In this document: positions 1 through 9,395 of the stretch, one piece after another
Layout of the letters: every line of letters starts with the position of its first letter
How positions within the stretch are numbered: the first letter of the stretch is position 1
Assembly: GCA_046723355.1 (NCBI GenBank)
Contig: JBKOUJ010000035.1
Location: forward strand, 74,461-138,460
Source of the DNA: 13-2-20CM-68-14 sp046723355
GTDB lineage: Bacteria; Actinomycetota; Thermoleophilia; Gaiellales; Gaiellaceae
Length of the DNA: 64,000 bases
Direction of reading: 5' to 3'
Translations under genes and position numbers: made by a program
The notes under the pieces: generated by a model
The model's database searches: none
What the model was told of the DNA's origin: nothing
Seen by the model: only the letters and a program-made list of their open reading frames with translations

Positions 1-1
1 C

Positions 2-715
2 CTGCGCTCGTTCCGCCTCGGCGAGGCAGATCGGGTGCTGCACCTCTATACGCTCGATCGCGGTCGCGTCGGAGCAGTTGCGAAGGGCATCCGCCGGACG
101 AAGTCGCGCTTCGGCGCGAGGCTCGAGCCGCTCAGCCACGTTGAACTGCTCCTCCACCAGGGCTCGGGCGAGCTGCAGACGGTCACGGGTGTCGAGCTGG
201 TCCGGTCGCACCACGAGGCGCGCGAGGATTCGCGTCAGCTCAACGTCGGGCTTGTCGGTCTCGAGGCGATGCTTCGCCTCTTCACCGAGCAAGAGGCAAA
301 TCCGCGCGCGTTTCGCGCCTTGACGCGATTCCTGGACCTCCTCGACGAACAGCCGCCGACGACAACGTCGGCTCGGGCCGCGCTCGACCCGCTAGCGCTG
401 TCCTTCCAGCTGAAGCTCCTCTGGCTGTCGGGCTACCTCCCGCACGTGACGAGCTGTGCGGAGTGCGGGGCCGACGCGGGCCTCGTCGGCTATTCGGCGC
501 GAGCCGGCGGCGCAGTCTGCCTGAGTTGCCGCGACGAGACGACATTGTCGCTCGGCCCCGACAGCCTCGCCGGAATCGAGGAGCTCCTCAGGCGGCCCCT
601 GTCCGAGGCCCACGCCGCCGGCCTGAACGGGCGCGCCGCAAGGGACGCGCTCGCCGTCGTGAACGCGTCGCACGAGTATCACGGGGGTTTCCGGCTGCGG
701 ACGCTGTCGGCCTGA
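2..715 (+). CDS. recO: DNA repair protein RecO (5' end outside window)
   Basis: RecO loads RecA onto SSB-coated single-stranded DNA with RecR in the RecF recombination pathway. The reading frame is open from the window edge, and its first visible residues (LRSFRLGEADRVLHLYT) match the usual RecO start, so only about ten residues are missing. The OB-fold half is followed by a helical domain with a four-cysteine zinc site, two CxxC pairs (CAEC and CLSC) about 20 residues apart near the last third. Length is normal for RecO. The GTG at 35 would remove the conserved first strand, so it is probably not the start. Recognition is by family pattern, not by a search. Confidence 0.93.
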   Translation: MRSFRLGEADRVLHLYTLDRGRVGAVAKGIRRTKSRFGARLEPLSHVELLLHQGSGELQTVTGVELVRSHHEAREDSRQLNVGLVGLEAMLRLFTEQEANPRAFRALTRFLDLLDEQPPTTTSARAALDPLALSFQLKLLWLSGYLPHVTSCAECGADAGLVGYSARAGGAVCLSCRDETTLSLGPDSLAGIEELLRRPLSEAHAAGLNGRAARDALAVVNASHEYHGGFRLRTLSA

Positions 716-813
716 CCACGATCTCGGCGTGTCGGCAAGTGAGCGCGCTTGGTAAGGCACAGCCAACCTCCTCCCCGCGTCGAGCCTATTGAGTAAATGC
801 GGCCGAGTGGGTA

Positions 814-871
814 ACCCGGCAGCGCCGGAAGTGTGACTTCCTCGCAGGCCCGCTGCGAGACTCCGCCGGGT
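814..871 (+). promoter_or_regulatory. Predicted three-way-junction RNA covering the start codon of the GNAT gene
   Basis: Three perfect helices nest here. P1 is ACCCGGC (814-820) with GCCGGGT (865-871). P2 is GGAAGT (827-832) with ACTTCC (836-841), closed by a GTG loop. P3 is TCGCAG (842-847) with CTGCGA (853-858). P2 and P3 stack with no linker; the junction strands are 821-826 and 859-864. The 3' strand of P1 contains the first two bases of the GTG start codon of the next gene, so folding would hide the start. I do not match it to a known riboswitch class. Confidence 0.5.
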
Positions 872-1295
872 GAAGCACGCCCTCGGCGAAGGCTACGAGC
901 TCGACGACGACCGCGACCGAATCGACCTCGCAGCCGTCCACGCGTACATCGCGAACGAGTCGTACTGGGCGCCAGGCAGACCGCTCGAGACCCAGGCCGC
1001 GATGAACGAGGCCGCGGCGCGCCTTGTCGGTCTCTACAAGGACGGGCGTCAGGTCGGCTTCACGCGTACCGCTCTGGTCGCCGGTATGCGCGTCGCCTAC
1101 CTATACGACGTCTACGTCCTCGAAGAGCACCGCGGTCGCGGGCTCGGCGAGGCGCTCGTCCGCGAGACGGTCGACCGTGGCCCCTACGCGAGCTATCGCT
1201 GGCTGCTCGACACGACTGACGCGCACGGGCTCTATGCGAAGTTCGGCTTCCGTGGGGCCGGCGAACGGCTGATGCAACGGCCGCTCGCGGATTAG
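870..1295 (+). CDS. GNAT family N-acetyltransferase
   Basis: A 141-residue acetyl-CoA-dependent acyltransferase of the GNAT fold. The acetyl-CoA binding motif A is clear (RGRGLG, residues 88-93), preceded by the hydrophobic strand VAYLYDVYVL and followed by the C-terminal YAKFGF motif (122-127). The substrate cannot be told. The GTG start has no Shine-Dalgarno sequence and lies inside the 3' strand of a predicted junction RNA. It ends 8 bp from the convergent hypothetical gene on the other strand. Confidence 0.85.
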   Translation: MKHALGEGYELDDDRDRIDLAAVHAYIANESYWAPGRPLETQAAMNEAAARLVGLYKDGRQVGFTRTALVAGMRVAYLYDVYVLEEHRGRGLGEALVRETVDRGPYASYRWLLDTTDAHGLYAKFGFRGAGERLMQRPLAD

Positions 1296-1303
1296 CCAAC
1301 CGA

Positions 1304-1735
1304 CTAGTCGCCCGCGTCTTCGTCCTCGCCGTCCCGGATGTCTTCGGCGACGAGCTCCTTGAACGGCTTGAGCTTCTCGAAGAACCGCTCGGGCGGGACA
1401 CTCCGCTTCGGGCTCTCCCCGAGCAACCAGGGCGCTGCGTCGACCGCCGTTCGCCACGCGACCTCCTCGGCTTCCCGCCCACCGCCCCCGTTCGAGCTCG
1501 GCTCGTCGTCCTCCAGCGGCTCCACCCTGTCGAGGTACACGTTCGTGAAGCCGTTCCGCTCCTGTTCGTGGAACTCGATCCGGGCACGACCGCCCTCCGC
1601 GGCGAGCGCCTGCCGCGCGATGGCCTCGCGAAATGTCGTGTACTCGTCCCCGTCGTCGTCCTTGAGCACGAACCGCGTGTTCCCGGACTTCGTCTTGAAG
1701 GCCATGACCTCGCTGACGTGAACTTCCTTCTCCAT
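1304..1735 (-). CDS. Hypothetical protein with OB-fold-like N-terminal half
   Basis: About 143 residues, starting at the ATG at 1735; an upstream GTG at 1771 would add 12 unlikely residues. The first 70 residues alternate hydrophobic and charged strands (EVHVSEV, TRFVLKDDDG, ARIEFHEQ, NVYLDRVEPL), resembling a small OB-fold-like barrel. This is my inference from the strand pattern. The rest is acidic and low in complexity (GGGG linker, DGEDEDAGD tail). It is divergent to glyQ, 46 bp between starts. I do not recognise a named family. Confidence 0.7.
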   Translation of the reverse strand: MEKEVHVSEVMAFKTKSGNTRFVLKDDDGDEYTTFREAIARQALAAEGGRARIEFHEQERNGFTNVYLDRVEPLEDDEPSSNGGGGREAEEVAWRTAVDAAPWLLGESPKRSVPPERFFEKLKPFKELVAEDIRDGEDEDAGD

Positions 1736-1781
1736 CTGGGAGCGAGATACCCATCGCGCCAAATGCGACACTCCCGAGGCC

Positions 1782-2645
1782 GTGAACTACCAGGAGATGA
1801 TCATGGCCCTCGAGGGGTACTGGGCCGACTACGGGTGCGTCGTCATGCAGCCGTACCACACCGAGCTCGCGGCGGGAACGATGAATCCGGCTACGTTCCT
1901 GCGCTGTCTCGGCCGGAAGCCGTGGAACGTGGCGTACGTGGAGCCTGTGATCCGGCCGCTTGACGGCCGCTACGGCGAGAACCCGTTCCGCTTTCAGCAC
2001 TACTTCCAGTACCAGGTCGTGCTCAAGCCGACGCCGGCGAACGTCCTCGACCTCTACTGGGCCTCGCTCGAGGCGCTCGGTATCGACCTGCGCAGGCACG
2101 ATATGCGGCTGGTCGAGGACGACTGGGAGCAGCCGACGCTCGGCGCCTGGGGGCTCGGCTGGGAGGTCTGGTGCGACGGAATGGAGATCACGCAGTGGAC
2201 CTACTTCCAGCAGCTGGGCGGCTTCGATGTCGAGCTCGTACCCGCCGAGATGACCTACGGCCTCGAGCGCCTGGCGATGTTCCTGCAGGGCAAGCGAACG
2301 GCCTTCGAGCTCGAGTGGGCACCCGACGTGACGTGGGGCGACGTCTACCGTGAAGCCGAGCGCGAATGGTCGCGGTACAACTTCGAAGAGGCGCCCGTCG
2401 ACGTGCTCACACGCCGCTTCGGCGAGTACGAGGCGGAGTGCCGACACCTGCTCGAGCGTGGGTTGACGATCCCCGCCTATGACCTCGTCCTGAAGTGCTC
2501 GCACACGTTCAACCTGCTCGATGCCCGCGGCGCGATCTCGGTGACCGAGCGGGCGGCCTACATCGGCCGCGTCCGCAGGCTCGCGCGCGGCGTCGCCGAG
2601 GCGTACCTCGCGGCCGAGGAAAAAGATGCCGTCGTTGCTGCTTGA
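1782..2645 (+). CDS. glyQ: Glycyl-tRNA synthetase alpha subunit
   Basis: Catalytic subunit of the alpha2-beta2 glycyl-tRNA synthetase, which activates glycine with ATP and charges tRNA-Gly. The 287 residues are full length. Typical stretches include YGCVVMQPYHTELAAGTMNP near the start, RFQHYFQYQVVLKP, and EITQWTYFQQLGG in the class II core. It starts with GTG and overlaps glyS by 20 bp, so the two subunits are translationally coupled. The two-subunit form distinguishes this lineage from actinobacteria that use the single-chain enzyme. Confidence 0.97.
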   Translation: MNYQEMIMALEGYWADYGCVVMQPYHTELAAGTMNPATFLRCLGRKPWNVAYVEPVIRPLDGRYGENPFRFQHYFQYQVVLKPTPANVLDLYWASLEALGIDLRRHDMRLVEDDWEQPTLGAWGLGWEVWCDGMEITQWTYFQQLGGFDVELVPAEMTYGLERLAMFLQGKRTAFELEWAPDVTWGDVYREAEREWSRYNFEEAPVDVLTRRFGEYEAECRHLLERGLTIPAYDLVLKCSHTFNLLDARGAISVTERAAYIGRVRRLARGVAEAYLAAEEKDAVVAA

Positions 2646-4473
2646 GATCGGCGCCGAGGAGCTTCCGGCCGCGGCGTGCTACGAAGCCGAGGCCCAATTG
2701 CCCGAGCTCGTGCGCGCGCATCTCGGCGTCGCGGCGGCCGAGCTCTTCATCGGGCCGCGGCGGATCGGCTTCCTTGCCGAGGATCTCTCCGAGCGAACCG
2801 AGGACGAGTGGGTCAAGGGACCGCCCGAGAAGCTTCGCGACCGGGCGGCAGCCGGTTTCGCCAAGAGGCACGGCGTGAGCGTGAGGGAGCTCGAGGTTCG
2901 CGACGGATTCCTTGGGGTCACGGTCCAGGGACAAGAGCTTCGCGCCGTCCTCCCCGAGCAGATCGACCGGATCGTCCGCGGTTTCTCGTTCGCGAAGTCG
3001 CTGCGCTGGGACGACACGGGTTTGCGCTTCGCGCGGCCGGTGCGCTGGCTGCTGGCGAAGCTCGACGACGAGACGATCGTCGGAAAGACCAGCTACGGGC
3101 ACCGCTTTACCCACGGCCCGGTCGAGATCCCGAGCGCCGCTGCCTACGTCGAGGCGCTGCGCGCCGCAGACGTAGAGCCGGTTGCCGAGGAGCGGCGCAA
3201 CCAGATCGTCGCGGGGCTCGACGCCTTCGGCGATTGGAGCGACCCCGGCGGCAAGCTCGCCGAGGTCGTCCATCTCGCCGAGAAGCCGCATGTGCTCGAG
3301 GGCCGTTTCGACGAGCGGTTCCTTCAGCTCCCCGAGCGCGTGATCGTGACGACGATGCAGTCGCACCAGCGCTATTTCCCGATCGAGGCCAACCGGTTCG
3401 CCATCGTTTCGAACGGCGGAGATCCAGATGTCGTCGCGGGCGGGCACACGCAGGTCCTCGAGGCCCGCCTCGAGGACGCGACGTTCACGTTCGAGCGCGA
3501 CGTCGCTGTCGGGATCGATGCGCTGGCCGACCGGCTCGGCTCGATCACCTTCTTCGCAGGCGCGGGCACGTTCGCGGAGAAGGCCGAACGGGTCGCGAAG
3601 CTCGTGGAGCGGCTCGGCGGCGGCGAAGCCTCCTTCGAGGCCGCTCGCCTTGCGAAGGCCGACCAGGCGTCCGAGCTCGTGCGCGAGTTCCCGGAGCTCG
3701 AGGGCTACATCGGCGCGGAGTACGCACGGCTCGCGGGCTACCCCGACGCGGTCACGGCGGCGATCGAGGAGCAGTACCTGCCCGACGCGGCCGGCGGGCC
3801 GCTCCCTCGCACGGAGCCGGGCAAGGTTCTCGCCGCCGCCGACAAGCTCGACACGCTGCGCGTGGCCTTCGAGCTCGGACACAGGCCGTCCGGGTCGCGC
3901 GATCCATACGGCCTCCGCCGCGCCGCGATCGGTCTCGCCCGGCTCGCGCTCGAGGGGGGCCTGACGATCGACCGCGGGCTCCTTTCCGAGGACGTGCGCG
4001 ACTTCGTGGAGGAGCGCCTCGAGTCGATGCTCGACGTCCCGGTCGAGTACGTGCGCGCGGCACGCGCGTCGACCGCGCCCGACCTCGGGAGCCTCGCGCG
4101 CCGCGCTGAGGAGCTGTATGGCGAGCGCGAGACGCCCGAGTTCGAGGGCGTGTACACCGCGTATGACCGGGCCCACCGCCTTGCAGGGAGGGCGCAAGCC
4201 CAGGCGGCGCCGCAGCTCGACCGCACGCTGCTCGTCGAAGACGCCGAGAAAGCACTGGCAGAGGAGCTCGCGCAGGTCGCGATCGACGGCGACGGGGACA
4301 TCAAGGCGGACCTCGAGTCCGGCGCCCGGCTCGCGCCAGTGATGGAGCGGTTCTTCGAGGAGGTGCTGGTGATGGCCGAGGACGAGGCCGTCCGCGCCAA
4401 CCGGCTGCGCCTCCTCCTCGACGTCCGCGACACGCTCGGCGCTCTCGCGGACTTCTCGCAGATCCCGCGCTAG
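2626..4473 (+). CDS. glyS: Glycyl-tRNA synthetase beta subunit
   Basis: Beta subunit that recognises and binds tRNA-Gly for the GlyQ catalytic subunit. The N-terminus LLEIGAEELPA is the family signature, and the TTMQSHQRYFP stretch and the C-terminal anticodon-binding region (FFEEVLVMAEDEAVRANRL, ending LGALADFSQI) are present. At 615 residues it is somewhat shorter than the usual 680-700. The shortening lies in the middle or HD-like part, not at the ends. The ATG lies inside the end of glyQ. Confidence 0.96.
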   Translation: MPSLLLEIGAEELPAAACYEAEAQLPELVRAHLGVAAAELFIGPRRIGFLAEDLSERTEDEWVKGPPEKLRDRAAAGFAKRHGVSVRELEVRDGFLGVTVQGQELRAVLPEQIDRIVRGFSFAKSLRWDDTGLRFARPVRWLLAKLDDETIVGKTSYGHRFTHGPVEIPSAAAYVEALRAADVEPVAEERRNQIVAGLDAFGDWSDPGGKLAEVVHLAEKPHVLEGRFDERFLQLPERVIVTTMQSHQRYFPIEANRFAIVSNGGDPDVVAGGHTQVLEARLEDATFTFERDVAVGIDALADRLGSITFFAGAGTFAEKAERVAKLVERLGGGEASFEAARLAKADQASELVREFPELEGYIGAEYARLAGYPDAVTAAIEEQYLPDAAGGPLPRTEPGKVLAAADKLDTLRVAFELGHRPSGSRDPYGLRRAAIGLARLALEGGLTIDRGLLSEDVRDFVEERLESMLDVPVEYVRAARASTAPDLGSLARRAEELYGERETPEFEGVYTAYDRAHRLAGRAQAQAAPQLDRTLLVEDAEKALAEELAQVAIDGDGDIKADLESGARLAPVMERFFEEVLVMAEDEAVRANRLRLLLDVRDTLGALADFSQIPR

Positions 4474-5627
4474 TAGGACCCTGCGGGAATGCTGAGGCGC
4501 CCTGAGCGGTCGATTGCCGCGAGCGGAACGCCGATCGTATTCAGCCGGACGATCCTCAGCAGAGTTCCATCGGCGCGTCGGAAGACGAACTGCCCCGTTT
4601 GTGCAATGGGATACGCGAACCACCGGCCGGCCGGATCGCAAACGACCGGCAGCTTGAAGTAGCGGGCGAGGATGCGACCCGAGCCGGCCAGCGGAAACCG
4701 GCGGAGCACGATGACCGCCCGGCCCGTCGCGCCGACAGTGAGGACGCCCTGACTGCCACTCCACTCGAGCAGGTGGCCCGGGACTACGCGGATCAGCCGT
4801 CCACTCAGGCGGAAGATGCCGGTCTTGTCGCCGAGCGAGACCGCGACGAGGCGACCGTCCGCGCTGAAGTCGATCTCCTTGCCATAGCGGATGTTCGGCC
4901 GCGGGCCGAGCTTCCCGACCAGGCCGGACGCGATCTGCCGGTGGCCGACCCAAAGGTCGTCGCCGCGAAGGAACCCGAGGGTGCCGTTCGGCGCCCAGGC
5001 GAACGAGCGATCGTGGTTGCTCGGCACGGGCGTCTGGTCGTCGACAACGGTCGCGAGCCCTCCGTTGCGATACAGGCGAAGCCTCCATTCGCCGGGCGCG
5101 GTTTGGATGAAGTACGCGAACTGCCGGTCGGTGGGAGCGGGGAGCGGGCATTCCGAGGTCGTGAACGTGCCGGACTCGATCGCCTGCGCCTGTCCAGGAT
5201 GAGCGACATCGGCGAGCCAGAGCGTCCCCTCGATCCGGAAGTAGGCGAGCTGCGGCGAGGGCTGGGTAAGCACGACCCTGCCGCTGACGTACGCAACCTG
5301 CGATCCGTCTGCCGAGAACGCTGCGCACTGGGTGCCACCGTCCGACTGCGGGAGCCGGACGCGCGTCGTGCCTCTTGCGAGATAGAGGAGACTGTTCTCG
5401 CAGCGGTTGGCGGCAAGGAACCCGACAGCCGTGCCGTCGGCCGCGACTGCGAAGGGGCAGATGTCCGTACCGACGAGCTTGTGTACAGGCCCCTTCGGGC
5501 CAAGCCGGTAGACGCCGCGATAATTCTTCGAAAGCAGCACGCCCTGCGCCGTCGCCTGCGGCTGAGCGCTGGCCCCCGACGCGAGCGCCAAGACGGCGAA
5601 GGCCGTGCCGACCGCGAGCTTTCTCAC
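4470..5627 (-). CDS. Secreted WD40/TolB-like beta-propeller protein
   Basis: A 385-residue exported protein. The N-terminus MRKLAVGTAFAVLALASGASA is a standard Sec signal peptide with an ASA cleavage site. The mature part is a chain of repeating strands of the type 'FSADGSQVAYVSG', 'FAWAPNGTLGFLRG' and 'DFSADGRLVAVSLGD', characteristic of propeller blades in TolB/WD40-type proteins. There are four cysteines, which could form disulfides outside the cell. It converges on glyS with a 4-bp stop overlap. No enzyme motif is visible; the role is unknown. Confidence 0.8.
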   Translation of the reverse strand: MRKLAVGTAFAVLALASGASAQPQATAQGVLLSKNYRGVYRLGPKGPVHKLVGTDICPFAVAADGTAVGFLAANRCENSLLYLARGTTRVRLPQSDGGTQCAAFSADGSQVAYVSGRVVLTQPSPQLAYFRIEGTLWLADVAHPGQAQAIESGTFTTSECPLPAPTDRQFAYFIQTAPGEWRLRLYRNGGLATVVDDQTPVPSNHDRSFAWAPNGTLGFLRGDDLWVGHRQIASGLVGKLGPRPNIRYGKEIDFSADGRLVAVSLGDKTGIFRLSGRLIRVVPGHLLEWSGSQGVLTVGATGRAVIVLRRFPLAGSGRILARYFKLPVVCDPAGRWFAYPIAQTGQFVFRRADGTLLRIVRLNTIGVPLAAIDRSGRLSIPAGSY

Positions 5628-5695
5628 GACCCAAGTTTGCTTCCACGCTGCAAAAGGCGCAAAGCCTAGGGCTGTCCACGCTACGCTCAGCGCCG

Positions 5696-6529
5696 ATGCC
5701 GAAGCCCCCTGTAGAGCTCCACGTCGTCTCCGATTCGACCGGCGAGACGGCGACGCGACTCGTGCACGCGCTCGAGGCGCAGTTTCCCGACCAGGAGTTC
5801 GAGGAGATCCGGCACCCGCGCGTCGAGACCGTTGACGACCTCCGCCTCGCCGTCGAGCGGGCGAAGGGACGCCCGGCGGTCGTGATCTACACGCTCGTCG
5901 AGCCAGAGCTCCGCGAGCAGATGCGCGTCCTCTGCCGACGCGCGCGGCTCCACTACTGCGACCTGTTGGGCCACCCGATCGACGCGGTGGCGCGGGTCTC
6001 CGGGCACGCGGCGCAGATGACTCCGGGCGCGCGGGCGCCGCTCGATTCGACGTACTTCAAGCGCATCGCGGCAATCGAGTTCGCCGTCAAGTTCGACGAC
6101 GGCATGGGCAACGGCCTGCACGAGGCCGACATCGTCCTCGTCGGCGTCTCGCGGACGTCGAAGACGCCGCTGTCGATGTACCTCGGGTACCTCGGCTACA
6201 AGACCGCGAACGTCCCGATCGTCAAGGGGATCGAGCCAGCCCCTGCGCTCTTCGAGATCGACCCGCTCAAGATCGTCGGCCTCACGATCGAAGCGGGGCG
6301 GCTCGCCGAGGTCCGCGAGCAGCGGGCACGGCGGCTCGGCGGCAACAACCGCCGCTACGCGCAGCTCGTCGCCATCTACGACGAGCTCGAGGCCGCGGAA
6401 GCCGTCCACCGACGGCTCGGCTGCCCGGTGATCGAGATCTCGGAGCTCTCGATCGAGGAGACCGCGGCGCGCGTGATCCGGCTGATCGAACAACGACGCG
6501 CGGCCGGCGCGGCCGCCACGACCGTATGA
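5696..6529 (+). CDS. ppsR: Pyruvate, phosphate dikinase regulatory protein (PSRP/DUF299)
   Basis: Bifunctional serine/threonine kinase and phosphorylase of this family that switches PPDK off and on by ADP-dependent phosphorylation of a threonine next to its catalytic histidine. The start VELHVVSDSTGETA and the P-loop GVSRTSKT (150-157) are diagnostic, and the 277-residue length fits. The ATG at 5696 follows a TACGCT hexamer (5682-5687) by 8 nt, so the transcript may be leaderless. Its target gene ppdK lies 220 bp downstream, separated only by a tiny membrane-protein gene. Confidence 0.95.
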   Translation: MPKPPVELHVVSDSTGETATRLVHALEAQFPDQEFEEIRHPRVETVDDLRLAVERAKGRPAVVIYTLVEPELREQMRVLCRRARLHYCDLLGHPIDAVARVSGHAAQMTPGARAPLDSTYFKRIAAIEFAVKFDDGMGNGLHEADIVLVGVSRTSKTPLSMYLGYLGYKTANVPIVKGIEPAPALFEIDPLKIVGLTIEAGRLAEVREQRARRLGGNNRRYAQLVAIYDELEAAEAVHRRLGCPVIEISELSIEETAARVIRLIEQRRAAGAAATTV

Positions 6530-6717
6530 AGCCGAAGACGCCGGTCCCGATGTGGCGCTGGGGCGCATGGTGGGTCGTCCTAGGCGCGGCGCTCTTCGTC
6601 TTCTACGTGATCTTCACGCCGTTCTGGATGGCGACGAGGGCGCTGGCGTGGCTCGTCGACTTCCGAGCGCGCCGCCGGCCCGGCTACCGGCCCCCGGTCA
6701 GGAACGGCGAGGCGTAA
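6526..6717 (+). CDS. Small single-pass membrane protein
   Basis: A 63-residue protein whose ATG overlaps the stop of the PPDK regulator (ATGA), so it is coupled to it. One transmembrane helix (WWVVLGAALFVFYVIFTPFW, about residues 14-33) is followed by a strongly basic tail rich in arginine and proline, which predicts a cytoplasmic C-terminus. No family was recognised. Its position between the regulator and ppdK is suggestive but gives no function. Confidence 0.7.
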   Translation: MKPKTPVPMWRWGAWWVVLGAALFVFYVIFTPFWMATRALAWLVDFRARRRPGYRPPVRNGEA

Positions 6718-6745
6718 TCTCGCTGCTCATGGGAAGATTCGCGCG

Positions 6746-9349
6746 ATGGTGAGCGGGCGTTACGTCTTCGACTTCGACGAGCCGGCCGAGGGAGGCAAGG
6801 AGCTCCTCGGCGGCAAAGGCGCCGGGCTCGCCGAGATGACGGCGCTCGGAATCCCGGTTCCGGCCGGCTTCACGATCACGACGGACGCCTGCCGCGACTA
6901 CCTGGAGGAGCGCGAGCTGCCCGATGGTCTGGAGGCCGAGATAGACGAGCACCTCGGTGCCCTCGAGGAGAAGACGGGCAAGCGCTTCGGCGATCCGCGC
7001 GACCCGCTGCTCGTCTCGGTCCGCTCGGGTGCGGCGATCTCGATGCCGGGGATGATGGACACGATCCTCAACCTCGGCCTGAACGACGACGCCGTCGCGG
7101 GCCTCGCCGGAACGACCGGCAACGAGCGCTTTGCGCAGGACTCTTACCGCCGCCTGATCCAGATGTACGGCGAGGTGGTCGACGGAGTCGACGCCGGGCG
7201 GTTCGAGGAGGCGCTCGCCGAGCTGAAGAAGGAGCGCGGCGCCCAGCAGGACGTCGACCTGTCCGCGCAGGACTTGAAGGCGCTGGTCTCGACGTTCAAG
7301 GAGATCTACAAGCACGAGACCGGCAGCGCCTTACCGCAGGACGCGCGCGAGCAGCTTGCTCACGCCCTTCGCGCGGTCTTCGACTCCTGGGACAACCCCC
7401 GCGCGCAGGTCTACCGCCGCGCGCACCACATTCCCGACGACCTCGGCACCGCCGTGAACGTCGTCCAGATGGTCTTCGGCAACAAGGGCGAGCGCTCGGG
7501 GACAGGCGTCGCATTCACGCGAGACCCTTCGACCGGCGAGAGCGGCCTGTACGGCGAGTTCCTCGCGAACGCGCAGGGCGAGGACGTGGTCGCGGGCATC
7601 CGCACGCCGCAGCCGCTCGAGGAGATGCAGGAGCTGCTCCCCGACGCGTTCGAGCAGCTCGGCGAGACGATGCGCCGTCTCGAGGAGCACTTCCGCGACA
7701 TGCAGGACATCGAGTTCACGGTCGAGGACGATCGCCTCTACCTGTTGCAGACGCGCTCCGCGAAACGCACCGCCGCCGCCGCCCTGAAGGCAGCGACCGA
7801 CATGGTCGGGGAGGCGCTGATCTCGGAGGAGGACGCGGTCGCGCGAATCGATCCCGACCAGCTCGACCAGCTCCTGCATCCGATGCTCGACCCCGATGCG
7901 GACTACGAGATCGCCGCGCGCGGGCTCAACGCCTCTCCTGGCGCCGCGTCCGGAAAGATCGTCCTCGACGCGGACACGGCCGCGGAGCGCGGCGCGACCG
8001 AGCAGGTCGTCCTCGTCCGCTGGGAGACAACTCCCGACGACATCCACGGTCTGATCGCGGCGCAGGGAGTCTTGACGGCACACGGCGGCATGACCTCGCA
8101 CGCGGCCGTGGTCGCGCGCGGCATGGGGAAGCCGTGCGTGGCCGGCTGCGAGGAGCTCAGCATCGACCTCGACCGCCGCAGCGTCCGGATCGGCGCGCAC
8201 GAGCTCTCGGAGGGCGACACGGTCACGATCGACGGCGGGAGCGGCGTCGTCATCGTTGGTGCCGTCGAGCTCGTCCCGCCCCAGATCAACGAGGACTTCG
8301 AGACGATCCTCGGCTGGGCCGACGAGCATCGCCGCCTGCAGGTGCGGGCGAACGCCGACACGCCGGAGGACGCCGCGAAGGCGCGTGAGTTCGGCGCTCA
8401 GGGCATCGGCCTCTGCCGCACAGAGCACATGTTCATGGCCGACGAGCGGCTGCCGATCGTGCGCGAGATGATCATGGCCTCGGGCGAGGACGAGCGCCGC
8501 GACGCGCTCGACAAGCTGCTGCCGATGCAGCAGTCCGACTTCGAGGGGATCTTCGAAGCGATGGCCGGCCTGCCGGTCACGATCCGGCTGCTGGATCCGC
8601 CCCTGCATGAGTTCCTGCCTCCGCTCGACGAGGCGACCGACGAACGCATGCGTGAGCGGATCAAGGCTCTCCAGGAGGCGAACCCGATGCTCGGGACGCG
8701 CGGCTGCCGGCTCGGTCTGCTCTGGCCCGAGATCTACGAGATGCAGGTGCGCGCGATCATCCGGGCCGCAGCGGCGGTCGAGGAGCGGACCGGCGAAGCC
8801 CCCCTGGTCGAGATCATGCATCCGCTCGTCGGCTTCGCAGAGGAGCTCCGCCGGTTACGCGCGATCACAGTCGCGACGGCGAACGACGAGAGCGAAGCCG
8901 TCGAGTACCAGGTCGGGACGATGATCGAGCTTCCGCGCGCGTGCATCCGCGCCGACGAGATTGCCGAGCACGCGGACTTCTTCTCGTTCGGGACGAACGA
9001 TCTGACGCAGACAGCGCTCGGCTTCTCACGTGACGACGCGGAGGGCAAGTTCCTGACGCGCTACCTCGAGGACGGCGTGCTCGAGCGGAACCCGTTCGAG
9101 ACGCTCGACCAGAGTGGGGTAGGGGACCTGATGCGGATCGCCGTCGAGCGCGGACGCTCCACCAAAGAGGAAATCAAGCTCGGCATCTGCGGCGAGCACG
9201 GCGGCGAGCCGGCGTCGGTCGCGTTCTGCCACGACCTCGGCTTGGACTACGTGAGCTGCTCGCCGTACCGCGTGCCGCTGGCGCGTCTCGCCGCGGCGCA
9301 GGCCGCGCTTGCAGAGCAGGGCGCCGGGTACGTGGCCGCCGGCGGCTGA
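6746..9349 (+). CDS. ppdK: Pyruvate, phosphate dikinase
   Basis: Interconverts pyruvate, ATP and phosphate with PEP, AMP and PPi. All three domains are present in 867 residues: the N-terminal ATP-grasp part (GGKGAGLAEM), the swivelling phosphohistidine domain with GGMTSHAAVVARGMG (catalytic His at about 452; the threonine two residues earlier is the regulator's target), and the C-terminal TIM barrel with GICGEHGGEP and a catalytic cysteine in YVSCSPYRVP (about 838). It is in one unit with its regulator upstream. In this setting it serves PEP synthesis or reversible glycolysis, which is an inference. Confidence 0.97.
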   Translation: MVSGRYVFDFDEPAEGGKELLGGKGAGLAEMTALGIPVPAGFTITTDACRDYLEERELPDGLEAEIDEHLGALEEKTGKRFGDPRDPLLVSVRSGAAISMPGMMDTILNLGLNDDAVAGLAGTTGNERFAQDSYRRLIQMYGEVVDGVDAGRFEEALAELKKERGAQQDVDLSAQDLKALVSTFKEIYKHETGSALPQDAREQLAHALRAVFDSWDNPRAQVYRRAHHIPDDLGTAVNVVQMVFGNKGERSGTGVAFTRDPSTGESGLYGEFLANAQGEDVVAGIRTPQPLEEMQELLPDAFEQLGETMRRLEEHFRDMQDIEFTVEDDRLYLLQTRSAKRTAAAALKAATDMVGEALISEEDAVARIDPDQLDQLLHPMLDPDADYEIAARGLNASPGAASGKIVLDADTAAERGATEQVVLVRWETTPDDIHGLIAAQGVLTAHGGMTSHAAVVARGMGKPCVAGCEELSIDLDRRSVRIGAHELSEGDTVTIDGGSGVVIVGAVELVPPQINEDFETILGWADEHRRLQVRANADTPEDAAKAREFGAQGIGLCRTEHMFMADERLPIVREMIMASGEDERRDALDKLLPMQQSDFEGIFEAMAGLPVTIRLLDPPLHEFLPPLDEATDERMRERIKALQEANPMLGTRGCRLGLLWPEIYEMQVRAIIRAAAAVEERTGEAPLVEIMHPLVGFAEELRRLRAITVATANDESEAVEYQVGTMIELPRACIRADEIAEHADFFSFGTNDLTQTALGFSRDDAEGKFLTRYLEDGVLERNPFETLDQSGVGDLMRIAVERGRSTKEEIKLGICGEHGGEPASVAFCHDLGLDYVSCSPYRVPLARLAAAQAALAEQGAGYVAAGG

Positions 9350-9395
9350 TCGCGCACACGCAGGCTCCGTCTGACGCGCGTCGTACGGTGGACGC

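Noticed and set aside
2509..5679. A 1056-codon open frame on the minus strand across glyS and the propeller gene
   Set aside because: It is the antisense of glyS for most of its length, is Arg/Pro/Gly-rich without domains, and is a by-product of high GC in third positions.
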